Source: Prauserella aidingensis (GTDB lineage Bacteria; Actinomycetota; Actinomycetes; Mycobacteriales; Pseudonocardiaceae). From it: 64,000 bases of DNA. Within the stretch, counting starts at the first letter, position 1. Each line of letters begins with the position of its first letter. A model generated the notes under the pieces. That model had not been told where the DNA came from and did no database searches. It saw nothing but the letters and a program-made list of their open reading frames with translations. The stretch covers positions 1 through 64,000 of the forward strand of contig NZ_JAMTCN010000012.1 of assembly GCF_024171865.1 (NCBI RefSeq). Direction: 5' to 3'. This document shows, one piece after another, positions 8,268 to 16,708 of the stretch. The translations under genes and the position numbers were made by a program.

Positions 8268-10148
8268 ATGGGCGTCGCGGCCGCCGTCGTCGCACGGCCC
8301 GCGTCGTACGCGCTGGCCTGCGGACGCGGCCTGGCTCTGGGCCTGCTGGCCCTGCCGGGGCCGGTCGTCCTGCTGGTGTCGTCGTTGGTCGCGATGGCCG
8401 GGTACCTGCCTGCCATCCTCGCCGCACGCCGGTTCACCGCGTTGACCCGGCACGGAGTCGCACGCTGGTGCGGCATTCCGGTGCCGTCGCCGTACCGGGA
8501 GCCTCCGGAGCCGCCCCGGCCGAACGCGCAGGGCCAGTACCGCTACGGCAACCGGTTGTACGACTCCCCCCGGCTGGTCGCCTGGCAACGCCGGCTGACC
8601 TGGTTGAGCAACGACCCGGCCACTCGCCGCGACTCGGTGTTCCTGCTGGCCGCCCCGGTCGTCGCCGTTACGGCCTTGCTGCCCTCGGCGCTGGTCGTCG
8701 CGGGAATCGCACTGTCGTGGCACTCGCCGTGGACACTGGCGGCCGTTCCCGCCGGCCTGCTGTGCGGCCCGCCCGGGCTGCGGCTGTACGGCCGGTGGTC
8801 CGCACGCCTGCTGGGTCCCGCGGCGGGCCACGGCCGGGCATCGCTGTCCCGCGCACTGTGGACACGGGTCGTGGCGCTGATCGAGCTGGTCGCGGTGGCG
8901 CTGTTCGCCGTACCGGGTGTCGTCCTCACGGCCGTCGTGCTCGTGTCGCTCCTGCCCGGTGCGTGGGCTCTGCCGTGGGCGCAACGGCTCGTGCGTCCCG
9001 CCGTGACCGCGCAGCGGCCGCTGGTGGCCCGGTGGGCGCGCACCGAGCTCACCGAGCCGTACCTGCCGCCGCCCGATCCGCCACGGCCGCGGCGTGACGG
9101 GCTGTACGTACTCGGACGGACGCTGTTCGACTCGGCCGCACCGGTCGTGCGGGCACAGCGGTACCGGTGGGTGCTGCGCGATCCGGCCACCTGGCGGGAC
9201 CTCGTGTGGCTCGCGCTCCAACCGGTGACCGGCGCAGGCGCCGCGCTACTGGTCGCGGCGGCCGCCTACGGCGCCTTCGGCCTGGTGTGGCCGTGGCTCT
9301 GGCTCCTGCCGACACAGTGGTGGCTGGACTACGACCCCGCCGCAGCATGGACGGCGCTCGGGGCGCCGGGGCCGTCGTGGTGGGGTCCCGTGGCCGGATC
9401 GGTGATGACTGTCGCGGCACTGCTCCTGGCACCGCACGCGCTGCACGGATACGGCCGCGCCGGCGCCGCACTGCTCGGCCCGACCGGTGCGGCGTCGCTG
9501 GCATGGCAGGTGCGCAGACTGTCCGATTCGCGGGACGACGCGACTCGGGCGCAGGTGGCCGAGCTGCGCCGGATCGAGCAGGACCTCCACGACGGGGTGC
9601 AGGCCGGTCTCGTCGCACTCGGAATGCAGCTCGACACCGCCGAAGCTCTCGTGGACAACGCCCCGAACCGGGCGAAGGAACTGCTCGCCGACGCCCGCGG
9701 CAGACTGGCAGGCACGCTGGCCGATCTGCGCACCGTCGTGCGCACGATCCATCCACCCGTGTTGGCGGAGCGTGGGCTGGCCGACGCCGTACGGGCACTG
9801 GCCCTCGACTCCCCGCTGGACGTGACGGTGACGGTGGACTACCCGGGGCGTGCGGAAGCAGCCGTGGAGTCGGCCGTCTACTTCGCGTTGCGTGAACTCC
9901 TGACCAACGTCGCGAAACACTCCGGGGCCCACGCCGCGGCACTGGATGTGCGGTTCGAGGCGGGCCTGCTCCACGCGTCCGTGCAGGACGCGGGAAACGG
10001 TGGCGTCGATCCGGACCGCGGCACGGGGCTGAACGCGATGCGCAGGCGGTTGGCGGTGTTCGACGGAGACGTGACCGTGGACAGCCCTCCCGGCGGTCCG
10101 ACCGTCGTGTCGCTGTGCGTGCCGTGCGAAAGCTGGCAGGACAGGTGA
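8268..10148 (+). CDS. Two-component sensor histidine kinase with duplicated membrane sensor domain
   Basis: A 626-residue NarL/DesK-type (HisKA_3) sensor kinase. The N-terminal 410 residues contain two copies of a membrane sensor module. Each has a PPxPPRP / YxxGxxLxDS / RLxWLxxDPATxRD-like segment followed by two hydrophobic helices, at about residues 75-200 and 260-390, matching the actinobacterial putative-sensor family. The dimerisation box RIEQDLHDGVQAGL carries the phospho-accepting His441, and the HATPase domain has ELLTNVAKHSGA and GTGLNAMRRR. I chose ATG 8268 because AAGGGG precedes it and it starts just before the first helix. The response regulator gene follows after 127 bases. The ligand is unknown; exporter induction is plausible from context. 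Confidence 0.88.
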   Translation: MGVAAAVVARPASYALACGRGLALGLLALPGPVVLLVSSLVAMAGYLPAILAARRFTALTRHGVARWCGIPVPSPYREPPEPPRPNAQGQYRYGNRLYDSPRLVAWQRRLTWLSNDPATRRDSVFLLAAPVVAVTALLPSALVVAGIALSWHSPWTLAAVPAGLLCGPPGLRLYGRWSARLLGPAAGHGRASLSRALWTRVVALIELVAVALFAVPGVVLTAVVLVSLLPGAWALPWAQRLVRPAVTAQRPLVARWARTELTEPYLPPPDPPRPRRDGLYVLGRTLFDSAAPVVRAQRYRWVLRDPATWRDLVWLALQPVTGAGAALLVAAAAYGAFGLVWPWLWLLPTQWWLDYDPAAAWTALGAPGPSWWGPVAGSVMTVAALLLAPHALHGYGRAGAALLGPTGAASLAWQVRRLSDSRDDATRAQVAELRRIEQDLHDGVQAGLVALGMQLDTAEALVDNAPNRAKELLADARGRLAGTLADLRTVVRTIHPPVLAERGLADAVRALALDSPLDVTVTVDYPGRAEAAVESAVYFALRELLTNVAKHSGAHAAALDVRFEAGLLHASVQDAGNGGVDPDRGTGLNAMRRRLAVFDGDVTVDSPPGGPTVVSLCVPCESWQDR

Positions 10149-10275
10149 ACGGCGGCGGCGTTAAGCTCTCGCTGTCGGACGTCCTGCGTGCGGTCGAGTC
10201 GCCGCCGTCCGGTGGGCCCAGCGCCGGCCGCCGGACGTCCGCCCGTTGACAAGCCGCTCGTGAATCGGAGAGCCC

Positions 10276-10929
10276 GTGCGCATCGTGCTGGCCGAAGACC
10301 TGCCGCTGCTGCGGGAGGGGTTGACCCACATGCTCGAAGCACGCGGTTTCGAGATCGTGGAAGCGGTGGCCTCCGGTGGCGAACTGGCGGCCGCGCTGCG
10401 CACCCACCGGCCGGATCTGGCGATCGTGGACGTGCGTCTGCCCCCGACGTTCACCGACGAGGGACTGCGCGCTGCGCTGGCGGCACGGCGCGAGACGCCC
10501 GGCCTACCGGTGCTCGTGCTGTCACAGCACGTGGAGCAGCTGTACGCGCACGAGCTGCTGGCCGACGGCGGCGGAGCGATCGGCTACCTGCTCAAGGATC
10601 GAGTGCTCGGCGGGGAGCAGTTCATCGACGCACTGAACCGGGTTGCGGCCGGTGGCACCGCCCTGGATCCCGACGTCATCTCCGCGCTGCTGTCGAGCAG
10701 CAACCGGCAGGAGCCGCTGGGTTCGCTCACCGCCCGCGAACGGGAGGTGCTCGAGCTGATGACGGAGGGGCGGTCCAACGCCGCGATCGCGCAGCGACTG
10801 CACCTCAGCGACGGTGCGATCAGCAAGTACACCACCAGCATCTTCGCCAAGCTCGGCATCGCCGACTCCCCCGACGACAATCGCCGCGTTCTGGCGGTGC
10901 TCGCCTATCTCGACGGGAATCGAAGCTGA
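10276..10929 (+). CDS. NarL/FixJ-family response regulator
   Basis: A 217-residue cytoplasmic transcription factor. The receiver domain (residues 1-120) has the acidic pocket AED, the phospho-acceptor Asp52 in AIVDVRLPP, and the conserved Lys in YLLKDR. The C-terminal LuxR/GerE helix-turn-helix is LTAREREVLELMTEGRSN then AIAQRLHLSDGAISKY. GTG 10276 follows GGAGA by 4 bases. It lies directly after the histidine kinase and is its obvious partner. Targets are unknown; the exporter and PKS promoters with AGGGGT repeats are candidates. Confidence 0.93.
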   Translation: MRIVLAEDLPLLREGLTHMLEARGFEIVEAVASGGELAAALRTHRPDLAIVDVRLPPTFTDEGLRAALAARRETPGLPVLVLSQHVEQLYAHELLADGGGAIGYLLKDRVLGGEQFIDALNRVAAGGTALDPDVISALLSSSNRQEPLGSLTAREREVLELMTEGRSNAAIAQRLHLSDGAISKYTTSIFAKLGIADSPDDNRRVLAVLAYLDGNRS

Positions 10930-11320
10930 GTGGTCGCCTTCGGCCGTATCACAGGACGATCCGCAATGGTACGAACCATCGTAGGGAACCCGGCCGCCGA
11001 CCATGTGGCGGCTCGGATGCCCTTCCGATGAATGTCCGAGAAACCGCGTATTCCTCCCGTCGACGAGCTGAGCTGGCCTTTCCTCCTCCCGGAAGAACAC
11101 CCGGCATACCCTGCCCGACATTGCCGTGTCCGTCGGGTCCGCACCGGATAACGAAGCAGTGAGACACCTGATCGGTTTCACTCTTTCGTGCTATGTTTTC
11201 TGCTGCCCAATCGATCTGCCGCGGTGAAACCACGGTCCGGACCTCAGCGCGGATCCGGCTGTGGTTCTTCCGCTGTGTCAAGGATCGTCATGGTCATTCC
11301 TGTCCCTGGGGGCTTACTAC
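10930..11320. other. Intergenic region upstream of the LAL regulator
   Basis: This 391-base gap has no convincing coding frame. It contains a 5-base-arm ATGGT-ACGA-ACCAT dyad near 10967 and a hairpin at 10993-11012. An AT-richer patch around 11180-11200 has a TATGTT hexamer that could be a -10 box, but the matching -35 is poor. Nothing else is recognisable. Confidence 0.5.
10993..11012 (+). terminator. Possible terminator after the response regulator
   Basis: GCCGCC pairs with GGCGGC across an 8-base loop about 60 bases after the response-regulator stop. There is no T-run, which is usual in high-GC actinobacteria. The arm is short, so support is modest. Confidence 0.3.
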
Positions 11321-14113
11321 GTGCTAACGGAACGGCGAACGAAACTCGACGAGCTCCGGAAACTCCACGACGACTGCGGCTCCACCGGCGGTCGTGTCGT
11401 CCTCGCCACGGGCGCAGTCGGTCTCGGTAAGACGGAGTTGTTGCACGCCTTCAGCGACCGGGCCGCGGAGACGGACGCCCTGGTCCTCAACGCGACGGGC
11501 GCGAGTGCCGAGACCTCACTCTGCTTCGGCGTCGCGACACAACTGTTCACGAACCCGGACCTGCCCCCGAAGGCCGAGACGGACGCCGCCGCATATCTGG
11601 ACGACGTCCGGTTCGACAGCGCCCCCGACGACGCGCAGCGGACGCGGCTCTGTGCCGCGCAGGCACGCATCGTGCACGGGCTCGCCAGCATCCTGCTCGG
11701 TGTGGCGCAGCAGCGGCCCGTCGTGATCGTGGTGGACGACGTCCACTTCGCCGACGCCGCGTCGATCCAGGTGCTGCTGCACCTGGCACGTCGGATGCGC
11801 ACCGCGAATCTGCTCATGGTGTTGGCCGAGTCGCAGTCCCATTACCAGACGGACCCGGTGTTCTACGTCGAGCTGTCCCGCCAGCCGCACTACCGGCGCA
11901 TTCAGCTCGACCCGATCTCGCGGGAAGGCGTCGCGGAGATCCTCGTCGCAGAGTTCGGCGAGCGTACGGGACGAGGACTGACGGACGCCTATCTCCGGAC
12001 CAGCGGGGGAAACCCGCTGATCCTGCGGGCACTGATCGAGGACCGGCATCATGAGGCCACCGCGGCCTCCGGCACGGACGAGCCGGTGACCGGCCAGGCC
12101 TTCGGCAGGGCCGTACTCGCCTGCCTGCACCGGACCGGCGAGTGGGCCCCTGAGTTCGCGCGGGCGCTGGCGGCCTTGGGGCCGTGGGCCACCCCGTCCC
12201 GGCTCGGCAGGTTACTGGGCATCCGCTCGGGCTCGGCACAGTTGTATCTGGAGCTGCTCGCGACGACGGGCCTGGTGGAGCACGGTCGTTTCCGCCACTG
12301 CGCGACACCGGAGGCCGTGCTCGATGGGTCGACGCCGGAGGATCGGGCGCAACTGCACCTCGAACTGGCCCGACTGCTGTACGACGAGGACGCCGACCCT
12401 TCGGCGATCGCGGACGGCCTTCTCGTGGCGGGCGACGCCACCGCCCCGTGGGCGGTGCCCGTCCTCAAGTCCGAGGCCGAGCACGCACTGGCCGCCGATG
12501 ACGTCGACAGGGCCGCCGCATGTCTCGACCTGGCCCGGCACGGCTGCACCGACCCGCACGACCTCGACGAGATCGTGATCCGCCAGGCGATGCTGAAGTG
12601 GCGTACCAACCCCGCAGCCGTCGCGACACGGCACCTCGCCCCGCTCGACGACGCCGCCCGCGACGGCCGCCTGTCCGCACGTCACCTCGCAGTTCTCGCC
12701 AGGTTCCAGCTCTGGCACGGCCACCTGGCCGAGGCGGAAGCGACGGTCGCACGGCTGGCGACGAGCGAACAGCCGAACAGGAAGGCCGTCCTGGACCTCC
12801 GGGTGTCACAGCAGTGCTTCCCCGACTCGTTCGACTGTGCACCTCTCCTGGAGTCCGTGGACGGCTCGGGACCGCAGACGGTGCTGCCGCTCGACGAGCG
12901 ACAACGGCACTGGGCGGCCGGCGCGCTCGCCACGATGTGCGACGCCGCGGCCACCGACGACGTCCGGGGATCGGCGATGCGCGATGCCGAGCAGGTGCTG
13001 CGCACGATGCGTCTCGACAGCTCATCCGCGGAGCCGCTCGTGTGCTCACTGATGGCACTGGTGTACGCCGACCGCCCGGAATTGGGTCTGGACCGGTGTC
13101 GCTCCTTCGCCGACGAATCCGCGCGGCGTGGAGCGGCGACATGGCATGCGCTGTTCTCCGCGGTCCTCGCGGAAATGCACCGCAGACAGGGCGACCTCGC
13201 CGCGGCCGAGGACCACGCCACCACCGCGCTGCACGCCATCGATCCCGCAGGCTGGGGAGTCGTCCTCGGTGCGCCGTTGACCACGTTGCTGCTCGCCCGC
13301 ACGGCGATGGGCAAACTCGACCAGGCCGCGGACGCGCTCGGCACGCCCGTGCCCGAGGCGATGTTCCGGACCAGGTTCGGTCTTCGCTACCTGTATGCGC
13401 GCGGCCGCTACTACCTGGCGGCGGACTGCCCGCGCGCCGCGCTGGCGGATTTCACCACGTGCGGTGAACTCGCTCGCCGCTGGGAAACGGATGTGCCGGC
13501 CCTCCTGCCGTGGCGCGGCGGTGCCGCCGAAGCACTGCTCCGCCTCGGACGCGGCGGGGAGGCCAGGCGCCTGCTCGACGAACAGCTCGGTCGAGCGGGC
13601 ACCGCGCGCATGCGGGGAATCACCCTGCGCCTGCTGACGGCAACGACCGAGCCCTCACGGCGGCCGAACGTCATCGGGGAGGCCGTGGAGACGCTGCGTG
13701 ACTCCGGCGACCGCTTCGAGCTGGCGCTGGCACTGACCGAACTGAGCCGGACGCACCACGCACTCGGCGAGCACGGCAGATCGCGCATGGCCTCGCAGCA
13801 GGCGCTCAGCCTCGCCCGCGACTGCGGGGCGGCACGAACCTGTGCTCGGTTGCTGCCCGACCAGGACGACCGAACGTCCGCTGCGGAACCCTGCCGGGCC
13901 GACGGGGACGGCCTGTCCTCCCTGAGCGACGCCGAACGCCGGGTCGCAGAACTCGCCGCACTCGGTCACACGAACCGCGAGATCGGGCACAAACTGTTCA
14001 TCACGGTGAGCACGGTCGAACAGCACCTCACCCGGGTCTACCGCAAACTCAACGTGAGCAGGCGCACCGAGCTCTCGGTCGGCACTCCCGAACGCCTCAC
14101 CGACACGGCCTGA
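11321..14113 (+). CDS. LAL-family (large ATP-binding LuxR/MalT-like) transcriptional activator
   Basis: A 930-residue STAND-type regulator of the PikD/RapH kind that commonly activates macrolide PKS clusters. The N-terminal AAA-like domain has Walker A GAVGLGKT (residues 31-38) and Walker B VVIVVDDVHFAD. A long helical middle region follows, and the C-terminal LuxR helix-turn-helix reads LSDAERRVAELAALGHTNRE...STVEQHLTRVYRKLNVSRRTEL. GTG 11321 is chosen because the protein then starts LTERRTKLDELRKL, as family members do; upstream in-frame codons are not conserved-looking. Codon 298 is TTA (12212-12214), rare in such GC-rich DNA and a possible point of bldA-type developmental control. It sits inside the polyketide cluster and is probably its pathway-specific activator. 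Confidence 0.92.
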   Translation: MLTERRTKLDELRKLHDDCGSTGGRVVLATGAVGLGKTELLHAFSDRAAETDALVLNATGASAETSLCFGVATQLFTNPDLPPKAETDAAAYLDDVRFDSAPDDAQRTRLCAAQARIVHGLASILLGVAQQRPVVIVVDDVHFADAASIQVLLHLARRMRTANLLMVLAESQSHYQTDPVFYVELSRQPHYRRIQLDPISREGVAEILVAEFGERTGRGLTDAYLRTSGGNPLILRALIEDRHHEATAASGTDEPVTGQAFGRAVLACLHRTGEWAPEFARALAALGPWATPSRLGRLLGIRSGSAQLYLELLATTGLVEHGRFRHCATPEAVLDGSTPEDRAQLHLELARLLYDEDADPSAIADGLLVAGDATAPWAVPVLKSEAEHALAADDVDRAAACLDLARHGCTDPHDLDEIVIRQAMLKWRTNPAAVATRHLAPLDDAARDGRLSARHLAVLARFQLWHGHLAEAEATVARLATSEQPNRKAVLDLRVSQQCFPDSFDCAPLLESVDGSGPQTVLPLDERQRHWAAGALATMCDAAATDDVRGSAMRDAEQVLRTMRLDSSSAEPLVCSLMALVYADRPELGLDRCRSFADESARRGAATWHALFSAVLAEMHRRQGDLAAAEDHATTALHAIDPAGWGVVLGAPLTTLLLARTAMGKLDQAADALGTPVPEAMFRTRFGLRYLYARGRYYLAADCPRAALADFTTCGELARRWETDVPALLPWRGGAAEALLRLGRGGEARRLLDEQLGRAGTARMRGITLRLLTATTEPSRRPNVIGEAVETLRDSGDRFELALALTELSRTHHALGEHGRSRMASQQALSLARDCGAARTCARLLPDQDDRTSAAEPCRADGDGLSSLSDAERRVAELAALGHTNREIGHKLFITVSTVEQHLTRVYRKLNVSRRTELSVGTPERLTDTA

Positions 14114-14122
14114 GCGCCGGCA

Positions 14123-14166
14123 GGCCCCGGCGCCCGCCTCCGGTGGAGCAGTCGGCCGCCGGGGCC
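14123..14166. terminator. Hairpin between convergent LAL regulator and thioesterase genes
   Basis: Perfect 10-base arms GGCCCCGGCG and CGCCGGGGCC are separated by 24 bases in the 60-base gap between two convergent genes. A bidirectional terminator is likely. Confidence 0.5.
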
Positions 14167-14173
14167 GGTGAGC

Positions 14174-14929
14174 TCAGGCCAACTGCGCGATCCGTTCCGT
14201 GACCAGGGAGACGACCTCGTCGCGATGGTCGTCCAGGTAGAAGTGCCCACCCGTGAAGGTCGTCAGGGAGAACTCGCCGTCCGTGTGTCCGGCCCATGCC
14301 TCGGCCTCGTCGAGCGAGGCACGCGGGTCGTCCTCGCCCAGCAGTACGTGGATCGGACAGCTCAGCTCGGTACCCGGTACGTGGACGTAGGTCTCGACCG
14401 CCGTGTAGTCACCGCGGATCACCGGCAGGAACATCTCGCGCAGCTCGGGGTCGTCGAGAACGGCGCCGTGGGTACCGTCGAGCTTGCGGAGCTCGTCGAC
14501 GATGCCCTCGTCGTCGAGCGTGTGGATCCGCTCGTCCCGGTGTGTCGACGGAGCGCGCCGTCCGGACGCGAACAGGGCCTGCGGCGGGCCGCCGGCACGT
14601 TCCAGCCTGCGCGCCACCTCGTAGCCGAGCGTGGCGCCCATGCTGTGTCCGAACAGGACCAATGGAAGGTCCCGCCACGCATCGAGTTCGGCGACGACAG
14701 CGTCCGCGAGGTCCGTGATGGTCGTGAAACACGGCTCGCTGCGCCGGTCCTGCCTTCCGGGGTACTGCACGGCGAGCACTTCGACGTCCGGCGTCAGCGC
14801 CGCCGACACGGGAAAGTAGTAGCTCGCGGACCCGCCGGCGTGGGGCAGGCAGACCAGCCGCGCGGAGGCCTTGTCCGACGGGTGGTACCGCCGGATCCAG
14901 GAACCGTCGGAGGCGTTCGCATTCGGCAT
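14174..14929 (-). CDS. Type II (editing) thioesterase
   Basis: A 251-residue alpha/beta hydrolase of the TEII family, which removes stalled or aberrant acyl groups from PKS/NRPS carrier proteins. Visible features are the N-terminal CLPHAGGSASYYFP oxyanion segment, nucleophile Ser96 in FGHSMGA, the Asp region LLGEDDPRAS, and catalytic His in TGGHFYL. Length matches the family (about 250). ATG 14929 is preceded by GAAAGGA at 10 bases. It closes the polyketide cluster on its right side. Upstream DNA contains the AGGGGT repeats also found before the PKS gene, suggesting shared control. Confidence 0.93.
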   Translation of the reverse strand: MPNANASDGSWIRRYHPSDKASARLVCLPHAGGSASYYFPVSAALTPDVEVLAVQYPGRQDRRSEPCFTTITDLADAVVAELDAWRDLPLVLFGHSMGATLGYEVARRLERAGGPPQALFASGRRAPSTHRDERIHTLDDEGIVDELRKLDGTHGAVLDDPELREMFLPVIRGDYTAVETYVHVPGTELSCPIHVLLGEDDPRASLDEAEAWAGHTDGEFSLTTFTGGHFYLDDHRDEVVSLVTERIAQLA

Positions 14930-15013
14930 GGTTCGGCAGTCCTTTCGGGCGGGTCGGCCGCCAGCGAGTGTCGAGCAGTCCGCCGATCCGGGGCAACCCG
15001 CACGGCCCCGAAT

Positions 15014-15039
15014 AAGGGGTACCGTTCCGCGCTAGGGGT
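15014..15039 (-). promoter_or_regulatory. AAGGGGT / TAGGGGT repeats upstream of the thioesterase
   Basis: AAGGGGT (15014-15020) and TAGGGGT (15033-15039) lie about 85-110 bases upstream of the thioesterase start, in the gap before the KDG kinase stop. They are in the opposite orientation relative to the gene compared with the PKS copies. Confidence 0.35.
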
Positions 15040-15069
15040 CCGTCGCCACGCGGGTCGGCGGTGGCGGGC

Positions 15070-16044
15070 TCAGCGCCGGACCGGGTCACCTCCGGCGCCG
15101 AGGAACGCCTCGAGCTCGGCGGGCGTCGGCGCCGCCTCCCAGTCACCCGGCATCGTGCACATCACCGCCCCGCAGGCGTTGGCTCGGGCGAGCTTCTTCT
15201 CGACGCTCCATCCGTGGCTGTCGCCGCTGAGGTACCCCGCCACGAACGCGTCGCCCGCGCCGACCGTGTCGACCACGTCGACGCGGTGACCCGGGGCGTC
15301 GACGAGGGTTCCGTCGCGGTAGGCACTCGCACCGTCGGCACCGCGCTTGACGACGATCTCCCGCGCGGCCTCCGGGTCGAGTGCGCGCACCAGGGCACCG
15401 ACGTCGGTGCCGTCGCCGTCCACGGCACCCGCGGGCACGACGTGTGCGAGTTCCTCGGGGGAACCGAAGACGAGATCGGCCTCCCCGACCAGTTCGCCGA
15501 GCACCTCGGCCGCCACCGCCGCCGGTGCGAGCGTCGACCGGTAGTTCACGTCGACGCTCACGCGCACGCCCGCGTCCCGCGCACGCCGCACCACCGACCG
15601 GCACGTCTCCCGCGCCGAGTCCGACAACAGCGGCGTGATGCCGGTCAGGTGCACCAACCCCGCGCGCTCGACCAGCCCGGCGGGCACGTCCGCAGGCGCC
15701 AGCCGGGAACCGGCCGAGCCCGAGCGGTAGTAGTACACCCGCGCGGTGCCCTGTCCCGTGAGTTCCTTGAGCATGAGCCCCGTCGGTTCGTCGGGGTCGA
15801 CGTGGGCCCGCACGTCGACGCCCTCGCCGCGCACCTCGCGCACGATCCGCCTGCCCAACGAGTCGTCGCCGACGCGACCGAGCCACGTGACCGGGACGCC
15901 GAGTCTGCTCAGACCGACCGCGACGTTCGTCTCGGCGCCGCCGATTCCGACGTGCGCCTCCGACACGTGGGCCAACGAGCCGATCCTGCCGCCCGTGATC
16001 AGGCCCATCGTCTCGCCCAGCGTGAGGACCGGAGAGCCGCTCAT
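15070..16044 (-). CDS. kdgK: 2-keto-3-deoxygluconate kinase (PfkB family)
   Basis: A 324-residue ribokinase-fold sugar kinase, predicted to phosphorylate 2-keto-3-deoxy-D-gluconate to KDPG with ATP. The N-terminus has the substrate-binding GIGGAETNVAVGLSRLG segment and the C-terminus the PfkB anion-hole/catalytic motif DTVGAGDAFVAGYLSG with its catalytic Asp. Length is typical. ATG 16044 overlaps the aldolase stop as ATGA (16041-16044). It is the last gene of the six-gene minus-strand operon. Substrate assignment rests mainly on the neighbouring ManD and KDPG aldolase. Confidence 0.88.
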   Translation of the reverse strand: MSGSPVLTLGETMGLITGGRIGSLAHVSEAHVGIGGAETNVAVGLSRLGVPVTWLGRVGDDSLGRRIVREVRGEGVDVRAHVDPDEPTGLMLKELTGQGTARVYYYRSGSAGSRLAPADVPAGLVERAGLVHLTGITPLLSDSARETCRSVVRRARDAGVRVSVDVNYRSTLAPAAVAAEVLGELVGEADLVFGSPEELAHVVPAGAVDGDGTDVGALVRALDPEAAREIVVKRGADGASAYRDGTLVDAPGHRVDVVDTVGAGDAFVAGYLSGDSHGWSVEKKLARANACGAVMCTMPGDWEAAPTPAELEAFLGAGGDPVRR

Positions 16045-16688
16045 GCGTTCCCACTCCCCGCACACACGTTGACGAATCGCCGCGCCCGGGCGGAGAGCGC
16101 GGCGAGGTCCCCGCCGGAGAGCGCGTCGCCGAGCAACGGTCCACCGACGCTGACGGCCGCGGCACCCGCGTCGAGCCACGCGTGCGCCGCCTCGAGGTCC
16201 ACCCCACCCGACGGTACGACCGCCAGGTCCGGGAACGGGCCGCGCAGGTCCTTGAGGTACGCCGGGCCGACCTGTCCCGCGGGGAACAGCTTCACCGCGG
16301 GCACCCCGCGGCGCCACGTGGACCACAGTTCGGTCGGGGTGAGCCCGCCGGGCACGACGGCGACGTCCCGTTCCAGTGCCCGATCGACGACGGCCGGGTC
16401 CGAGACCGGGGTGACCAGATAGCGCGCTCCCCCGTCGGCGGCGACGTCGACCTCGTCGGTCCCGGTGACCGTGCCGACACCGACGTCGGCCGTGTCGCCG
16501 TACCGTTCGACGAACCCGGGCAGCGCGTCGAGGGTGCCCGGCGTGGTGAGCGTGAGCTCGACACTCCGCACCCCCGCTTCGACGAGGGTGTCGATCACCG
16601 GCACGTAGTCGCTCGCACGCTCACCGCGGAGGACGACGACGAGCCGCGACTCGGCCGTCCACCGGGGCAGTGCCCGACGTTCACTCAT
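16041..16688 (-). CDS. eda: KDPG (2-dehydro-3-deoxyphosphogluconate) aldolase
   Basis: A 215-residue class I aldolase that cleaves KDPG to pyruvate and glyceraldehyde 3-phosphate. Visible are the VELTLTTP strand with the catalytic-type Glu, the Schiff-base Lys in PAVKLFPA, and the phosphate-binding PSGGVD loop. I prefer ATG 16688, which has AAAGGA 8 bases upstream, to the GTG eight codons earlier. It is translationally coupled to the kinase gene and only 20 bases downstream of manD. Confidence 0.92.
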   Translation of the reverse strand: MSERRALPRWTAESRLVVVLRGERASDYVPVIDTLVEAGVRSVELTLTTPGTLDALPGFVERYGDTADVGVGTVTGTDEVDVAADGGARYLVTPVSDPAVVDRALERDVAVVPGGLTPTELWSTWRRGVPAVKLFPAGQVGPAYLKDLRGPFPDLAVVPSGGVDLEAAHAWLDAGAAAVSVGGPLLGDALSGGDLAALSARARRFVNVCAGSGNA

Positions 16689-16708
16689 CGCGTGTGTCCT
16701 TTCCCGAC

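Noticed and set aside
8178-9221. N-terminal extension of the DrrA-like ATPase frame
   Set aside because: The frame is open far upstream, but this part is antisense to the histidine kinase and lies outside the ABC domain; GTG 8177 gives a normal length.
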